A stretch of DNA of 64,000 nucleotides, taken from Gordonia araii NBRC 100433 (GTDB lineage: Bacteria > Actinomycetota > Actinomycetes > Mycobacteriales > Mycobacteriaceae). The notes under the pieces were generated by a model. The model saw only the letters and a list, made by a program, of their open reading frames with translations. It did not search any database and had not been told where the DNA came from. A program made the translations under genes and the position numbers. The DNA lies in NCBI RefSeq assembly GCF_000241265.1, contig NZ_BAEE01000064.1:150839-214838 (forward strand). The letters are read 5' to 3'. Below, piece by piece: positions 25,718 through 34,964 of this stretch. The first letter of the stretch is position 1; each line of letters begins with the position of its first letter.

Positions 25718-25749
25718 CATACGTTTTTTGGATGATGTCTAACCGTATG
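25718..25749. promoter_or_regulatory. CATACG...CGTATG inverted repeat before the monooxygenase operon
   Basis: CATACG (25718-25723) and CGTATG (25744-25749) are inverted repeats 20 bp apart in the AT-rich region upstream of the FAD monooxygenase; candidate operator for the operon's TetR. Short arms keep confidence low. The rest of the 175-bp gap holds nothing else I can assign. Confidence 0.3.
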
Positions 25750-25880
25750 GTGTGAAGCAGCTCACGTCAACGGGTCCGGCCGGAAACCGGGCGACTCACC
25801 GAGGCGCGACACAGACGATTAACGCACGCGCAACACAACGGCGCCCGAGCTGACACATCGGCTGTGCGACGATTCGTGCC

Positions 25881-27524
25881 ATGACCCGCCCCGATCACCC
25901 CCAAGCGCAGGACGCGCGGATCCCCGCGTTCCGGCGATACCGCTCGGGCTGGGAGCAGCGGGCGATCGACGAGATGTTCCACGCCGACGGGTCGGTGCGC
26001 GCGCCCTACCGCGGAATCGCCTCGGCGATCGGCTCGATCGATACCAGTGATCTGCGCGCGCGGCTGACCGCCCTCGGGCGGGCCTTCATCGACCAGGGGG
26101 TCACCTTCTCCCTCTCCGGAAAAGAGCGCCCGTTCCCGCTGGATCCGATTCCCCGCGTCATCTCCGCGGACGAGTGGAAGGGACTCGAGGCCGGCATCAA
26201 ACAGCGGGTTCGCGCCCTGGAGATGTTCCTCGACGACGTCTACGGCGAACAGGCGATCCTCGGCGACGGCGTCCTCCCCCGGCGCCTCATCAATTCGTGT
26301 GCCCACTTCCACCGCCAGGCCGCCGGGATCCGGCCGCCCAACGGCGTCCGCATCCATGTCGCCGGAGTCGACCTGATCCGCGACGAGAACGGCGAGCTGC
26401 GCGTCCTGGAGGACAACGTCCGCTCCCCGTCGGGCGTCTCCTACGTCATGGAGAACCGCCGGACCATGGCCCGCGTCTTCCCCGACTTCTTCGCGACCCA
26501 CCGGGTGCGTGCCGTGCGCGACTATCCGCGCCATCTGCTGCGCGCGCTGCAGGCGTCGGCCCGCACCTCGGTGTCGGACCCGACCGTCGTCCTGCTCACC
26601 CCCGGTGTCGCGAACTCCGCCTACTTCGAACATTCGCTCCTGGCCCGCCAGATGGGGATCGAACTCGTCGAGGGCCGTGACCTGTTCTGCCGCGACAACG
26701 TCGTCTACATGCGCACCACCGACGGGCAGACCCGCGTGGACGTCATCTATCGACGCATCGACGACGAGTACCTCGATCCTCTTCAGTTCCGCCCGGACTC
26801 GATGCTCGGCGTCGCGGGTCTCGTCAACGCCGCCCGCGCCGGCAACGTCGTCATCTCCAGCGCGATCGGCAACGGCGTCGCCGACGACAAGCTCGTCTAC
26901 ACCTATGTGCCGGAGATCATTCGCTACTACCTGGGCGAGGAACCGCTCCTGCGCAACGTCGAGACGCTGCGCTGCTGGCTCCCCGACGAGTGCGCCGAAG
27001 TCCTGGCCCGCATCGACGAACTGGTCGTCAAGCCGGTCGAGGGCAGCGGTGGATACGGGATCGTGTTCGGGCCCTTCGCGACCGCGGCCGAACTCGACCG
27101 CCTCGCCGACCGGATCCGGGCCAACCCGCGCGGGTGGATCGCTCAGCCCCTGGTGGCGCTGTCCACCAATCCCACCCTCTTCGACGACGCGCTCCAACCC
27201 CGCCACGTCGACCTGCGCCCCTTTGCCGTGAACGACGGCGAATCGGTGTGGGTATTGCCCGGCGGGCTGACGCGGGTGGCGCTCGACGAGGGGTCGATGC
27301 TGGTCAACTCGTCGCAGGGCGGCGGGTCCAAGGACACCTGGGTGCTGGCGACCTCGGCGCCGAAAGCACCCGGCGACGTCGACGACGACGAACTCGTGGA
27401 CGCCGAAATACCGGCGTCGCCGCCGGCCACCCCCGACGTCGAGCCACTGCTGACCCGCGAGACCGAATCCCACCGGCACCAGCAGACCCAGCAACAGGGA
27501 CGATCCGAGGGGGTGCAGCGCTGA
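25881..27524 (+). CDS. Circularly permuted ATP-grasp protein (Rv2411c-like)
   Basis: 547-residue protein of the DUF404/DUF407 circularly permuted type-2 ATP-grasp group. Landmarks: HFHRQAAGIRPPNGVRIHVAGVDLIRD, LEDNVRSPSGVSYVMENRR (in parts), PGVANSAYFEHSLLARQMGI, and VVKPVEGSGGYGIVFGP near 380. The C-terminal about 60 residues are low-complexity (Asp/Pro/Gln). It heads an operon with alpha-E and transglutaminase proteins, the order found in M. tuberculosis Rv2411c-Rv2409c (recalled); such trios are proposed to make a peptide-like bond, product unknown. Confidence 0.9.
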   Translation: MTRPDHPQAQDARIPAFRRYRSGWEQRAIDEMFHADGSVRAPYRGIASAIGSIDTSDLRARLTALGRAFIDQGVTFSLSGKERPFPLDPIPRVISADEWKGLEAGIKQRVRALEMFLDDVYGEQAILGDGVLPRRLINSCAHFHRQAAGIRPPNGVRIHVAGVDLIRDENGELRVLEDNVRSPSGVSYVMENRRTMARVFPDFFATHRVRAVRDYPRHLLRALQASARTSVSDPTVVLLTPGVANSAYFEHSLLARQMGIELVEGRDLFCRDNVVYMRTTDGQTRVDVIYRRIDDEYLDPLQFRPDSMLGVAGLVNAARAGNVVISSAIGNGVADDKLVYTYVPEIIRYYLGEEPLLRNVETLRCWLPDECAEVLARIDELVVKPVEGSGGYGIVFGPFATAAELDRLADRIRANPRGWIAQPLVALSTNPTLFDDALQPRHVDLRPFAVNDGESVWVLPGGLTRVALDEGSMLVNSSQGGGSKDTWVLATSAPKAPGDVDDDELVDAEIPASPPATPDVEPLLTRETESHRHQQTQQQGRSEGVQR

Positions 27525-28489
27525 TGCTCGCCCGTAACGCCGACTCGCTGTACTGGATCGGCCGCTATGTCGAACGAGCCGACGATATGGCCCGCATTCT
27601 CGACGTCGTCGTCCAGCAGCTCCTCGAGGACGCCACCGTCGACACCGATTCCATGGTCCGCCACGTGATGGCCGTCCTCGGCTTCGATCCCGAGAACGAC
27701 CGGGAGCACACCGTGTGGTCAATGGTGGACCGGGTGGCCTACGACCGCTCGTGCCCGGAATCGATCGTCGGTCTCGTCGAGACCGCGAGGGAGAACGCCC
27801 GCGGCGCGCGCGAAGTCATCTCGAGCGAGATGTGGGAGTGCCTGAACGCGACCTACATGGGGCTCGACGACGCCGAGCGCCGGGCCCGCCTCCTCGGCCC
27901 GCACGCGTTCGCGACCTACATCAAGGAGCGGGCGGCGATGTTCGCCGGATTGACCGACGCGACGCTCAGCCACGACGACGGCTACAGCTACCTGATCGTC
28001 GGGCGTTCCATCGAGCGCGTCGACATGACCGTCCGCCTGCTGATGTCGCGTTCCGCCTACCGGCGCGACGCCCTCTCGTGGATGAGCCTGCTCGTCGCGG
28101 CCGGCGCCCAGGACACTTACGTCCGCGCCTACCGCGGCGCCGTCGACACCGAGAACGTCGTCGAGTTCATGATGCTCGACCGGCTGTTCCCCCGGTCGGT
28201 GTTCCACTCCCTCCGGGTCGCCGAACGATTCCTCGCCGAATTGGACAAACGGCCCGACCGCGTGGGGTCCCAGTCGACGGCACTCACCCTGCTCGGCCGG
28301 GCGCGCAGCTCCGTCGAGTTCATCGGGCGCGCCGAGATGGTACGCGACCTGCCCGCCTACCTCCTCGACATGCAGGAGACGTGCCGGGCGGTCAGCGAAT
28401 CGATCGCCGAGGAGCACTTCCACATCGAGCCCTACGTGTCGTGGACCGACACCGGACTCGCCGGCTTCGAGCACGGAGGAACGTCATGA
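27524..28489 (+). CDS. Alpha-E domain protein
   Basis: 321-residue all-helical protein with the family opening MLARNADSLYWIGRYVERAD and repeated helical segments containing RSIERVDMTVRLL and AEEHFHIEPYV. Its role is unknown, but it always travels with the ATP-grasp protein. ATG overlaps the upstream stop by one base (TGATG) and its own stop overlaps the next start (ATGA), giving tight coupling. Confidence 0.9.
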   Translation: MLARNADSLYWIGRYVERADDMARILDVVVQQLLEDATVDTDSMVRHVMAVLGFDPENDREHTVWSMVDRVAYDRSCPESIVGLVETARENARGAREVISSEMWECLNATYMGLDDAERRARLLGPHAFATYIKERAAMFAGLTDATLSHDDGYSYLIVGRSIERVDMTVRLLMSRSAYRRDALSWMSLLVAAGAQDTYVRAYRGAVDTENVVEFMMLDRLFPRSVFHSLRVAERFLAELDKRPDRVGSQSTALTLLGRARSSVEFIGRAEMVRDLPAYLLDMQETCRAVSESIAEEHFHIEPYVSWTDTGLAGFEHGGTS

Positions 28490-29334
28490 GCGCCCGGCTG
28501 CGGCTGATCCACACCACCGGATTCACCTACACCGCGCCGGTGACCTCGTCGTTCAACGAGGCGCGGATCACCCCGCGCAGCGACAGCCGCCAGAGCGTCG
28601 TCGTCGACCACGTCGACACGTCGCCGGGCGCGCGGCAGTTCCGCTACAACGACTACTGGGGCACCGTGGTCACCGCCTTCGACCTGCACTCGCCGCACGA
28701 ACGGCTCGAGGTCACCGGTATCGCGGTCGTGGAGACCGAGAACGAGACGAGGGGCGAGGAGACCACCTCGGTCGACTGGGTGCAGTTGCGCAACGGGTCG
28801 GTGGTCGACGAGTACGACGAGATGCTGCGGCCGACCGCGTATACGCCGCACACCGCCGAACTCGCGGCGTTCGCGGCGGACTCCTCCGCCGGGCTGCGTC
28901 CCGCCGACGCGGCCGAGGCGGTGGTGACCAAGGTCTTCGAGGCCATGACCTACGAGCCGGGGACGACCGAGGTGCACTCGACCGCGGCCGACGCGTGGCG
29001 GCACCGCAAGGGCGTATGCCAGGACTACGCCCACATCACGCTGGCGATGCTCCGCAGCCTCGGCATTCCCGCCCGCTACGTGTCGGGATATCTGCACCCG
29101 CTCGCCGACGCGGAGATCGGCGAAGCCGTCGACGGCGAGAGCCATGCCTGGATCGAGGTGTGGACCGGCGGCTGGTGGGGAATCGATCCGACCAACAACA
29201 AGTTCATCGACGACCATCACATCTCGGTCGGGACCGGCCGCGACTACGCCGACCTCGCACCGATCAAAGGGATCTACACCGGCAGCGCACAATCCGAGCT
29301 CGACGTGACGGTGCGCGTCACCCGTCTGGCCTGA
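28486..29334 (+). CDS. Transglutaminase-like protein
   Basis: 282 residues. Bacterial transglutaminase N-terminal beta domain (LRLIHTTGFTYTAPV) and a papain-like core with the catalytic triad Cys178 (GVCQDYAH), His220 (ESHAWIEVW) and Asp234 (GIDPTNN). Probably a protease or amidase rather than a cross-linker. GGAGGA precedes the ATG. Last gene of the ATP-grasp/alpha-E/transglutaminase operon. Confidence 0.92.
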   Translation: MSARLRLIHTTGFTYTAPVTSSFNEARITPRSDSRQSVVVDHVDTSPGARQFRYNDYWGTVVTAFDLHSPHERLEVTGIAVVETENETRGEETTSVDWVQLRNGSVVDEYDEMLRPTAYTPHTAELAAFAADSSAGLRPADAAEAVVTKVFEAMTYEPGTTEVHSTAADAWRHRKGVCQDYAHITLAMLRSLGIPARYVSGYLHPLADAEIGEAVDGESHAWIEVWTGGWWGIDPTNNKFIDDHHISVGTGRDYADLAPIKGIYTGSAQSELDVTVRVTRLA

Positions 29335-29371
29335 CCCAACGGGCTCCTTTGAAACCCGCGTGATCCCAACG

Positions 29372-29400
29372 ATGACCTGGGGCGCCGGCTCGCGCAGACT
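29372..29400 (+). promoter_or_regulatory. Candidate promoter of the sulfur operon
   Basis: ATGACC (29372-29377) and CAGACT (29395-29400) are spaced 17 bp, and the -10 ends seven bases before the ATG of the leader peptide, so transcription would begin at that ATG. Both boxes are weak matches. Confidence 0.35.
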
Positions 29401-29407
29401 GAATCCC

Positions 29408-29446
29408 ATGACGCACCGAATGTGTCGCGCCACTCGATGTCGCTGA
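29408..29446 (+). CDS. Cysteine-containing leader peptide of sulfur operon
   Basis: ORF of 12 codons, MTHRMCRATRCR, ending 76 nt before sfnG. It has two Cys codons, many Arg codons and no Shine-Dalgarno sequence, so it is probably translated from a leaderless mRNA. Mycobacteria use Cys-rich leaderless short ORFs as cysteine-responsive attenuators ahead of sulfur genes, and similar Arg/Cys-rich leader peptides precede sulfur operons in other actinobacteria (established). Ribosome stalling at the Cys codons under cysteine shortage would raise downstream expression; this is inference here. Confidence 0.55.
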   Translation: MTHRMCRATRCR

Positions 29447-29522
29447 CCTGATCGCGCGCACCTGTCGCCGCCTTCATCCACCAACCCATCCCGATCCGGC
29501 CTTCAAGGAGGTCCCTTTCGTC

Positions 29523-30689
29523 ATGCCCGCATCCCGATCCGAACAACAGCTCGACGCGGCCGCAGCTCCCCTGCAGTTCGCGTACTGGGTGCCCAACGTG
29601 AGCGGCGGTCTCGTCGTCTCCAAGATCGAGCAGCGCACCGACTGGAGCTATGACTACAACCGCCAGCTGGCCGTCCTCGCCGAGAACAACGGGTTCGACT
29701 ACGCCCTGAGCCAGGTGCGCTACATCGCCTCCTACGGCGCCGCCTACCAGCACGAGTCGACGAGCTTCTCGCTGGCACTTCTGCTGGCCACCGAGCGGCT
29801 CAAGGTGATCGCCGCGGTCCACCCCGGGCTGTGGCAGCCGGGCGTGCTGGCCAAGCTGCTCGCGACGGCCGATCAGATCTCCGGCGGCCGGGCCGCGGTG
29901 AACGTCGTGAGCGGATGGTTCCGCGACGAGTTCACCAAGCTGGGCGAGCCCTGGCTCGAACACGACGAGCGCTACCGGCGCAGCGAGGAGTTCATCACCT
30001 ACCTGCGCGAGATCTGGACGTCGGATCACGCCGAGTTCAACGGGGACTTCTATCGCCTGCACGACTTCGACCTGAAGCCCAAGCCGGTGGACGTTCCCGG
30101 CCGCGCCCACCCGGAGATCTTCCAGGGCGGGAACTCGACCGCGGCCCGCGCGATGGCCGGCCGCGTCTCCGACTGGTACTTCAGCAACGGCAAGGATTTC
30201 GACGGCATCACCGAGCAGGTCATCGACGTGAACACCGAGGCTGCCCTGCACGGTCGTACCGTGCGCTTCGGTCTCAACGGCTTCCTCGTCGGCCGCGACT
30301 CCGAGTCCGAGGCGCGCGACGTGCTGCGCGAGATCGTCGACAAGGCCGACCGCGAGGCCGTCGAGGGATTCGGCTCGGCCGTCCGGCAGGCCGGCCAGTC
30401 GACGTCGAACGGCAAGGGGATGTGGCAGGACTCCGAATTCGCCGATCTCGTGCAGTACAACGACGGATTCCGGACCGGGCTCATCGGAACCCCCGAGCAG
30501 ATCGCCGAGCGGATCGTCGCCTACAAGACCCGCGGGGTGAACCTCTTCCTCCTGGGCTTCCTGCATTACCTCGAGGACGTCGAGTACTTCGGCACCCGGA
30601 TCCTGCCGCTGGTGCGCGAACTCGAAGCCGACCTCGCTTCCAGCGGTCGCCTGGAATCCGAACTCGCCGCCAACGGCATCCTCGCCTGA
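29523..30689 (+). CDS. sfnG: FMNH2-dependent dimethylsulfone monooxygenase SfnG
   Basis: 388-residue luciferase-like monooxygenase. The region FAYWVPNVSGGLVVSKIEQRT (split) followed by DYNRQLAVLAENNGFDYAL, HPGLWQPGVLAKLLAT, NVVSGWFRDEF and EPWLEHDERYRRSEEF is characteristic of SfnG, which oxidises dimethylsulfone to methanesulfinate to release sulfur. Needs reduced FMN, which the operon's own reductase can supply. AAGGAGG about nine bases upstream of the ATG. Probably made only under sulfate limitation. Confidence 0.9.
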   Translation: MPASRSEQQLDAAAAPLQFAYWVPNVSGGLVVSKIEQRTDWSYDYNRQLAVLAENNGFDYALSQVRYIASYGAAYQHESTSFSLALLLATERLKVIAAVHPGLWQPGVLAKLLATADQISGGRAAVNVVSGWFRDEFTKLGEPWLEHDERYRRSEEFITYLREIWTSDHAEFNGDFYRLHDFDLKPKPVDVPGRAHPEIFQGGNSTAARAMAGRVSDWYFSNGKDFDGITEQVIDVNTEAALHGRTVRFGLNGFLVGRDSESEARDVLREIVDKADREAVEGFGSAVRQAGQSTSNGKGMWQDSEFADLVQYNDGFRTGLIGTPEQIAERIVAYKTRGVNLFLLGFLHYLEDVEYFGTRILPLVRELEADLASSGRLESELAANGILA

Positions 30690-30739
30690 CCCATCCGCCA
30701 CTCCACCAAGCACGCACGACAACCAGTAAGGAAATCATC

Positions 30740-31960
30740 ATGTCCGTCACCACCAACGCCCCCGCCGAGAACGTCGCCGACCAGCAGGGCCGCTTCGACG
30801 ATGCCCTGCGGCGCGCCGATCTCGTCGCCGCCGAGCTGCGCTCCACCGCCGCCGAGCGCGACCGCGCGAACGCCGACCCGGTCGCCGAAGTCGACCTGCT
30901 GCGCCAGGCCGACCTGCTCCAGGTCGGCGAGCCCGTCGAGTTCGGCGGCTCCGGCCTGAACTACGCCCAGAGCCAGCAGCTCACCCGGCGCATCGCCCGC
31001 GGCGACACGTCGATCGCCCATCTGCTCGGCTACCACTACGCGCAGCAGCGGATCCCGCACTTGTTCGGCACGCCGGAGCAGGCGCAGGAGATCTCGCGGC
31101 GCAACGCCGAGGAGAAGACGTTCTGGGGCGGCGTGCAGAATCCACGCGGCGGCTCGGCGCTTGAACTCACACGCGACGGTGACGGTTTCCGGCTCAACGG
31201 CCGCCGCACCTTCGCGTCCGGTGCGAGTGTGGCCGACTGGCTCTCGGTGACCGCGGTGTTCGAGGGCGACCTGGTGTTCCTGGCCCTGCCCCGCGACGTG
31301 GAGGGCTTCCGGCCGCTCGGCGATTGGGACAACATCGGTCAGCGGCTCACCGACTCCGGCGGCGTCGAGTTCGTGAACACGCCGGTCTCGCGCGACCAGA
31401 TCCTCGGCGCCGACCCGATCACGGGCAAGGAGTTCTCCGCGTACCAGACGCTGGTCACCCCGCACTGGCAGCTGGCGTTCGTCAACTTCTACATCGGCAC
31501 CGCCGAGGGCGCCCTGGAGGAGGCGCTGGACTGGACCAAGCTCAACGCCAGCGCGTGGGAGACCTCCGGTCTGGAAACCGCGGTCGACGACCCCTACATC
31601 CTCGAACTCGTCGGCGAACTGAAGTCGCAGGTGACCGCGGCCGCGCTGTTGGCCGACCGGGCCGGCGACGCGCTGCAGGAGTCACTGGACTTCGGTCCCG
31701 AACTCACCGCCGAGCAGCGGGCGGCGACGGCGGTCGCGATCGCCGAGGCCAAGTACCTGACGACGAAGGTCTCCCTCGAAGTCGCCTCGCGCCTCTTCGA
31801 GATCCAGGGCGCCCGGGCCACCACCAGCGCGTACGGCTTCGACCGGCACTGGCGCAACCTGCGCACCCACACCGTGCACGATCCCGTCGCCTACAAGGCG
31901 CGCGAGGTCGGCGACTGGACGCTGAACCGGCGCGCACCCCAGTTCAGCCTCTACAGCTGA
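30740..31960 (+). CDS. Acyl-CoA-dehydrogenase-like flavin monooxygenase (DszC/SfnB family)
   Basis: 406-residue protein of the acyl-CoA dehydrogenase fold used by DszC-type flavin-dependent monooxygenases. Seen: GGSGLNYAQSQQLTRRIARGDTS (split), HLLGYHYAQQ, FWGGVQNPRG, the ASGASVADWL loop, and a C-terminal RHWRNLRTHTVHDPVAYK motif with the conserved HDP. Members oxidise organosulfur or aromatic substrates with reduced flavin. Preceded by TAAGGAAATC. Six bases separate it from the next gene. Confidence 0.8.
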   Translation: MSVTTNAPAENVADQQGRFDDALRRADLVAAELRSTAAERDRANADPVAEVDLLRQADLLQVGEPVEFGGSGLNYAQSQQLTRRIARGDTSIAHLLGYHYAQQRIPHLFGTPEQAQEISRRNAEEKTFWGGVQNPRGGSALELTRDGDGFRLNGRRTFASGASVADWLSVTAVFEGDLVFLALPRDVEGFRPLGDWDNIGQRLTDSGGVEFVNTPVSRDQILGADPITGKEFSAYQTLVTPHWQLAFVNFYIGTAEGALEEALDWTKLNASAWETSGLETAVDDPYILELVGELKSQVTAAALLADRAGDALQESLDFGPELTAEQRAATAVAIAEAKYLTTKVSLEVASRLFEIQGARATTSAYGFDRHWRNLRTHTVHDPVAYKAREVGDWTLNRRAPQFSLYS

Positions 31961-31966
31961 GCCGGA

Positions 31967-33214
31967 ATGACACACCTCATCAGCAACACCGACGACCCGG
32001 TGGCGGGGCTGCGTACCGCGAGCACCCGCCGGATCGCCGACGATGCCGAGGCCATCGACGTCGCCAAGTCGCTCGCACCCGCCTTCGCTGCGGGTGCGGG
32101 CGACCGCGACGCGATCCGCGTGCATCCGCACGACGAGGTCGCGGCCCTGTCGGACTCGGGACTACTCGCCATCACCGTGCCCTCGCGGTTCGGCGGTGCC
32201 GACGTCGGGGTCGCCACCTTGGCCAAGGTGGTGTCGATCATCGCGGCCGCCGACCCGAGCCTGGCCCAGATACCGCAAAGCCATTTCACCTTCTTGGAGG
32301 CGCTGCGCCGTGCCGGATCCGCGGAACTCGCCGGACGCGTCTACCCGCGCATCCTCGACGGCGCGCGCCTGGCGAACGCGCAGACCGAACGGTCCGGACC
32401 GACCGTCGTCGACGATTCCACGACGCTGCGCACCACCGATGACGGTCTGCTGCTGTCGGGAGTCAAGTACTACTGCACCGGGGCCCTGCACGCCGATCTC
32501 CTCGCGGTCCGCGCGGTCGCGCACGACGGTGGGCGGCCTCGCAAGGTCGTGGCCTACGTCGCGGCCGACGCGCCGGGGATCACCGTCGTCGATGACTGGG
32601 ACGGATTCGGGCAGCGCACCACCGGCAGCGGCACGGTCAGCTTCGACCGGGTCGCGGTGAAGCCGGAGCAGGTCCTCGACTTCAGCGCCCTGCTGGAGAC
32701 GCCCGGTACCTATGGCGCCCGGGCCCAGCTCATCCACGCCGCCATCGACACCGGGATCGCGCGCGGCGCCCTCGACGCCGTCCGCCCCGCGGTATCGGCG
32801 GCACGTCCGTGGTTCGAATCGACCGTGCACGACGCGGCCGACGACCCCTACCTGATCGCTCAGGCCGGGGATCTGGAACTGGCCGTGCGAACGGCCGAGT
32901 CACTGCTGCTCACCGCCGCCGACCGCATCGACGAAGCCGATGCCTCCGGCGACGAGGGGCGGCGGGACCGGGTCGCCGAGGCGTCGCTGGCCACGGCGGC
33001 GGCGAAGGTGGCCGCCGGCCGGGCCGCACGACGCGCCGGCGCCGAACTCTTCGACTTCGGGGGGACGCGCTCGGCCTCGGAGAAAGCCAACCTGTCCCGG
33101 TTCTGGCGCGATGCGCGCACCCACACATTGCACGATCCCGAACGGTGGAAGCTCCACCATCTGGGCAAGTGGGCGCTGAGCCGCCAGATTCCGCCCACCC
33201 ACACGTCCCTGTAA
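31967..33214 (+). CDS. SfnB-family sulfur acquisition oxidoreductase
   Basis: 415-residue relative of the previous protein. Landmarks: GLLAITVPSRFGGADVG, AQIPQSHFTFLEALR, YYCTGALHADLLAVRA, VDDWDGFGQRTTGSGTV and the C-terminal RDARTHTLHDPERWK with HDP. This pattern fits SfnB, which is induced by sulfate starvation in pseudomonads. Second copy of the fold in one operon, diverged enough to suggest a different substrate. Confidence 0.85.
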   Translation: MTHLISNTDDPVAGLRTASTRRIADDAEAIDVAKSLAPAFAAGAGDRDAIRVHPHDEVAALSDSGLLAITVPSRFGGADVGVATLAKVVSIIAAADPSLAQIPQSHFTFLEALRRAGSAELAGRVYPRILDGARLANAQTERSGPTVVDDSTTLRTTDDGLLLSGVKYYCTGALHADLLAVRAVAHDGGRPRKVVAYVAADAPGITVVDDWDGFGQRTTGSGTVSFDRVAVKPEQVLDFSALLETPGTYGARAQLIHAAIDTGIARGALDAVRPAVSAARPWFESTVHDAADDPYLIAQAGDLELAVRTAESLLLTAADRIDEADASGDEGRRDRVAEASLATAAAKVAAGRAARRAGAELFDFGGTRSASEKANLSRFWRDARTHTLHDPERWKLHHLGKWALSRQIPPTHTSL

Positions 33215-33243
33215 GTCCACCGACGATTCGACGAAAGCCTGAG

Positions 33244-34446
33244 ATGACCGTCAAACTGCACTGGTTCCTCCCCACCTACGGCGACTCCCGATCCATCGTC
33301 GGTGGCGGCCACGGCGTGCCCGCCGGTGCCGCGGGCGGCGATCGGGACGCCAGCATCAGCTACCTAGCGTCGATCGCCCGAGCCGCCGAGGACTTCGGGT
33401 TCACCGGTGCGCTGACGCCGGCCGGTCCATGGTGCGAGGACGCCTGGATCACTACGGCGATGCTCGCTCGGGAGACGCGGCGACTCGCCTTTCTGATCGC
33501 GCTGCAGCCCGGGCTGATCAGCCCAACTCTGGCCGCCCAGATGGCCGGCACCTTCGCAAAACACGCCCCCGGGCGTCTCCTGGTCAACATCGTCACCGGA
33601 GGTGAGACCTCGACGCAGCGCGCCTACGGCGATCAGCTGGACAAGGTCGCCCGCTACGCGCGCACCGACGAGTTCCTCGACATCGTCACCGCGTTGTGGC
33701 GCGGCGAGACGGTGACCTATGCCGGTGAGCACCTGACCGTGGAGAACGCGGCGCTGCCCACGGTCCCGCTGCCCGCTCCCCCGATCTATTTCGGTGGATC
33801 CTCGCAGCCGGCCGGACCGGTCGCCGCCCGGCACAGCGACGTCTACCTCACCTGGGGCGAACCGCACGACGCGGTGGCGGCGAAGATCGCGTGGATCCGG
33901 GAACTGGCCGCTGCGCAGGGCCGCGACGTGCGCTTCGGCATTCGGCTGCACGTCATCGCCCGCGACACGGCCGAACAGGCCTGGGCCGAAGCCGGGCGGC
34001 TCCTCGACGCCCTCGACGACGACGTGGTGGCCAAGGCACAGGAGGGTTTGGCGCGCAGCGAGTCGGTGGGCCAGGCGGCGATGCGCGAACTGCATGCCGC
34101 CCACCGGGCCGACGGGTCGTGGCGGGATCCGCACACGCTGGAGATCGCCCCCAACCTGTGGGCCGGTGTCGGCCTCGTCCGTGGCGGTGCCGGAACGGCG
34201 CTCGTCGGCAGCCACCGCGAGGTGGCCGACGCGATCCGCGGCTACGCGAATCTCGGGATCGACGAGTTCATCCTGTCCGGCTATCCGCATCTGGAGGAGC
34301 TCTACTGGTTCGGCGAGGGCGTCATTCCGCAACTGACCCGCGACGGCCTGTTCGACGGCGGTCTCTCGGCCCGCCATCCCGGCGATCCTCGCTTCGCCGG
34401 TTCCGGCTTCGGTTCCCCCTTCCTGCCAGCGACCCCGAACAATTGA
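33244..34446 (+). CDS. FMNH2-dependent alkanesulfonate monooxygenase-like protein (SsuD type)
   Basis: 400-residue luciferase-like monooxygenase. Start MTVKLHWFLPTYGDSR, then TPAGPWCEDAWITTAMLA, FLIALQPGLISPTLAAQMAGTF (split), NIVTGGE, YARTDEFLDIVTALWRGE, PIYFGGSSQPA and a C-terminal SGYPHLEELYWFGEGV. Agrees with SsuD-like desulfonation enzymes that release sulfite from sulfonates with reduced FMN. No ssuABC transporter is adjacent. Confidence 0.85.
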   Translation: MTVKLHWFLPTYGDSRSIVGGGHGVPAGAAGGDRDASISYLASIARAAEDFGFTGALTPAGPWCEDAWITTAMLARETRRLAFLIALQPGLISPTLAAQMAGTFAKHAPGRLLVNIVTGGETSTQRAYGDQLDKVARYARTDEFLDIVTALWRGETVTYAGEHLTVENAALPTVPLPAPPIYFGGSSQPAGPVAARHSDVYLTWGEPHDAVAAKIAWIRELAAAQGRDVRFGIRLHVIARDTAEQAWAEAGRLLDALDDDVVAKAQEGLARSESVGQAAMRELHAAHRADGSWRDPHTLEIAPNLWAGVGLVRGGAGTALVGSHREVADAIRGYANLGIDEFILSGYPHLEELYWFGEGVIPQLTRDGLFDGGLSARHPGDPRFAGSGFGSPFLPATPNN

Positions 34447-34457
34447 GAGGAACATCC

Positions 34458-34964
34458 GTGTCCGCACCGACTACCGCCCCCACCGACCCGGCAGTGCTGC
34501 GCCGGGCGTTCGCCCACTTCCCCTCCGGACTGGTCGCCGTCGCCGCGCTCAGCCCGGCCGGACCCATCGGGTTGCTCGTGTCCTCGTTCACCTCCGTATC
34601 GCTCGATCCGGCGCTGGTGTCGGTGAGCATCGGCCGTTCATCGTCGACCCTGCCCCACCTTCGCGATCAAACGCATTGGGGCATCAGCATCCTCGCCGAG
34701 GACCAGGAATCGCTCGCCGAGCAGTTCCGGCGCCCGGCGGCCGAGCGGTTCGCCGACATCGGGTGGAGTTCGACGCTCGACGGCGCGGTGCACCTCCACG
34801 GCGCCGCCGCGGGCTTCACGACGCGGCTGGACCGGCTGATTCCCGCCGGAGATCACTCGATCGCGCTACTCGAGGTCGTCGACCACTTCGCCGCGGAGGC
34901 AAACAACCCGCTGCTGTTCCACCGCAGCCGGTTCCACCGGATCGTCCGGGAGGGTCTCGCATGA
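34458..34964 (+). CDS. NAD(P)H:flavin reductase
   Basis: 168-residue flavin reductase-like protein (FMN-binding split barrel): FPSGLVAVAALSPAGPIGLLVSSFTSVSLDP (split, about 21-50) is the family's FMN-binding region, ending in a HRSRFHRI strand. Supplies reduced FMN to the monooxygenases of the same operon. GTG start behind GAGAGGAAC; its stop overlaps the next ATG. Confidence 0.88.
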   Translation: MSAPTTAPTDPAVLRRAFAHFPSGLVAVAALSPAGPIGLLVSSFTSVSLDPALVSVSIGRSSSTLPHLRDQTHWGISILAEDQESLAEQFRRPAAERFADIGWSSTLDGAVHLHGAAAGFTTRLDRLIPAGDHSIALLEVVDHFAAEANNPLLFHRSRFHRIVREGLA

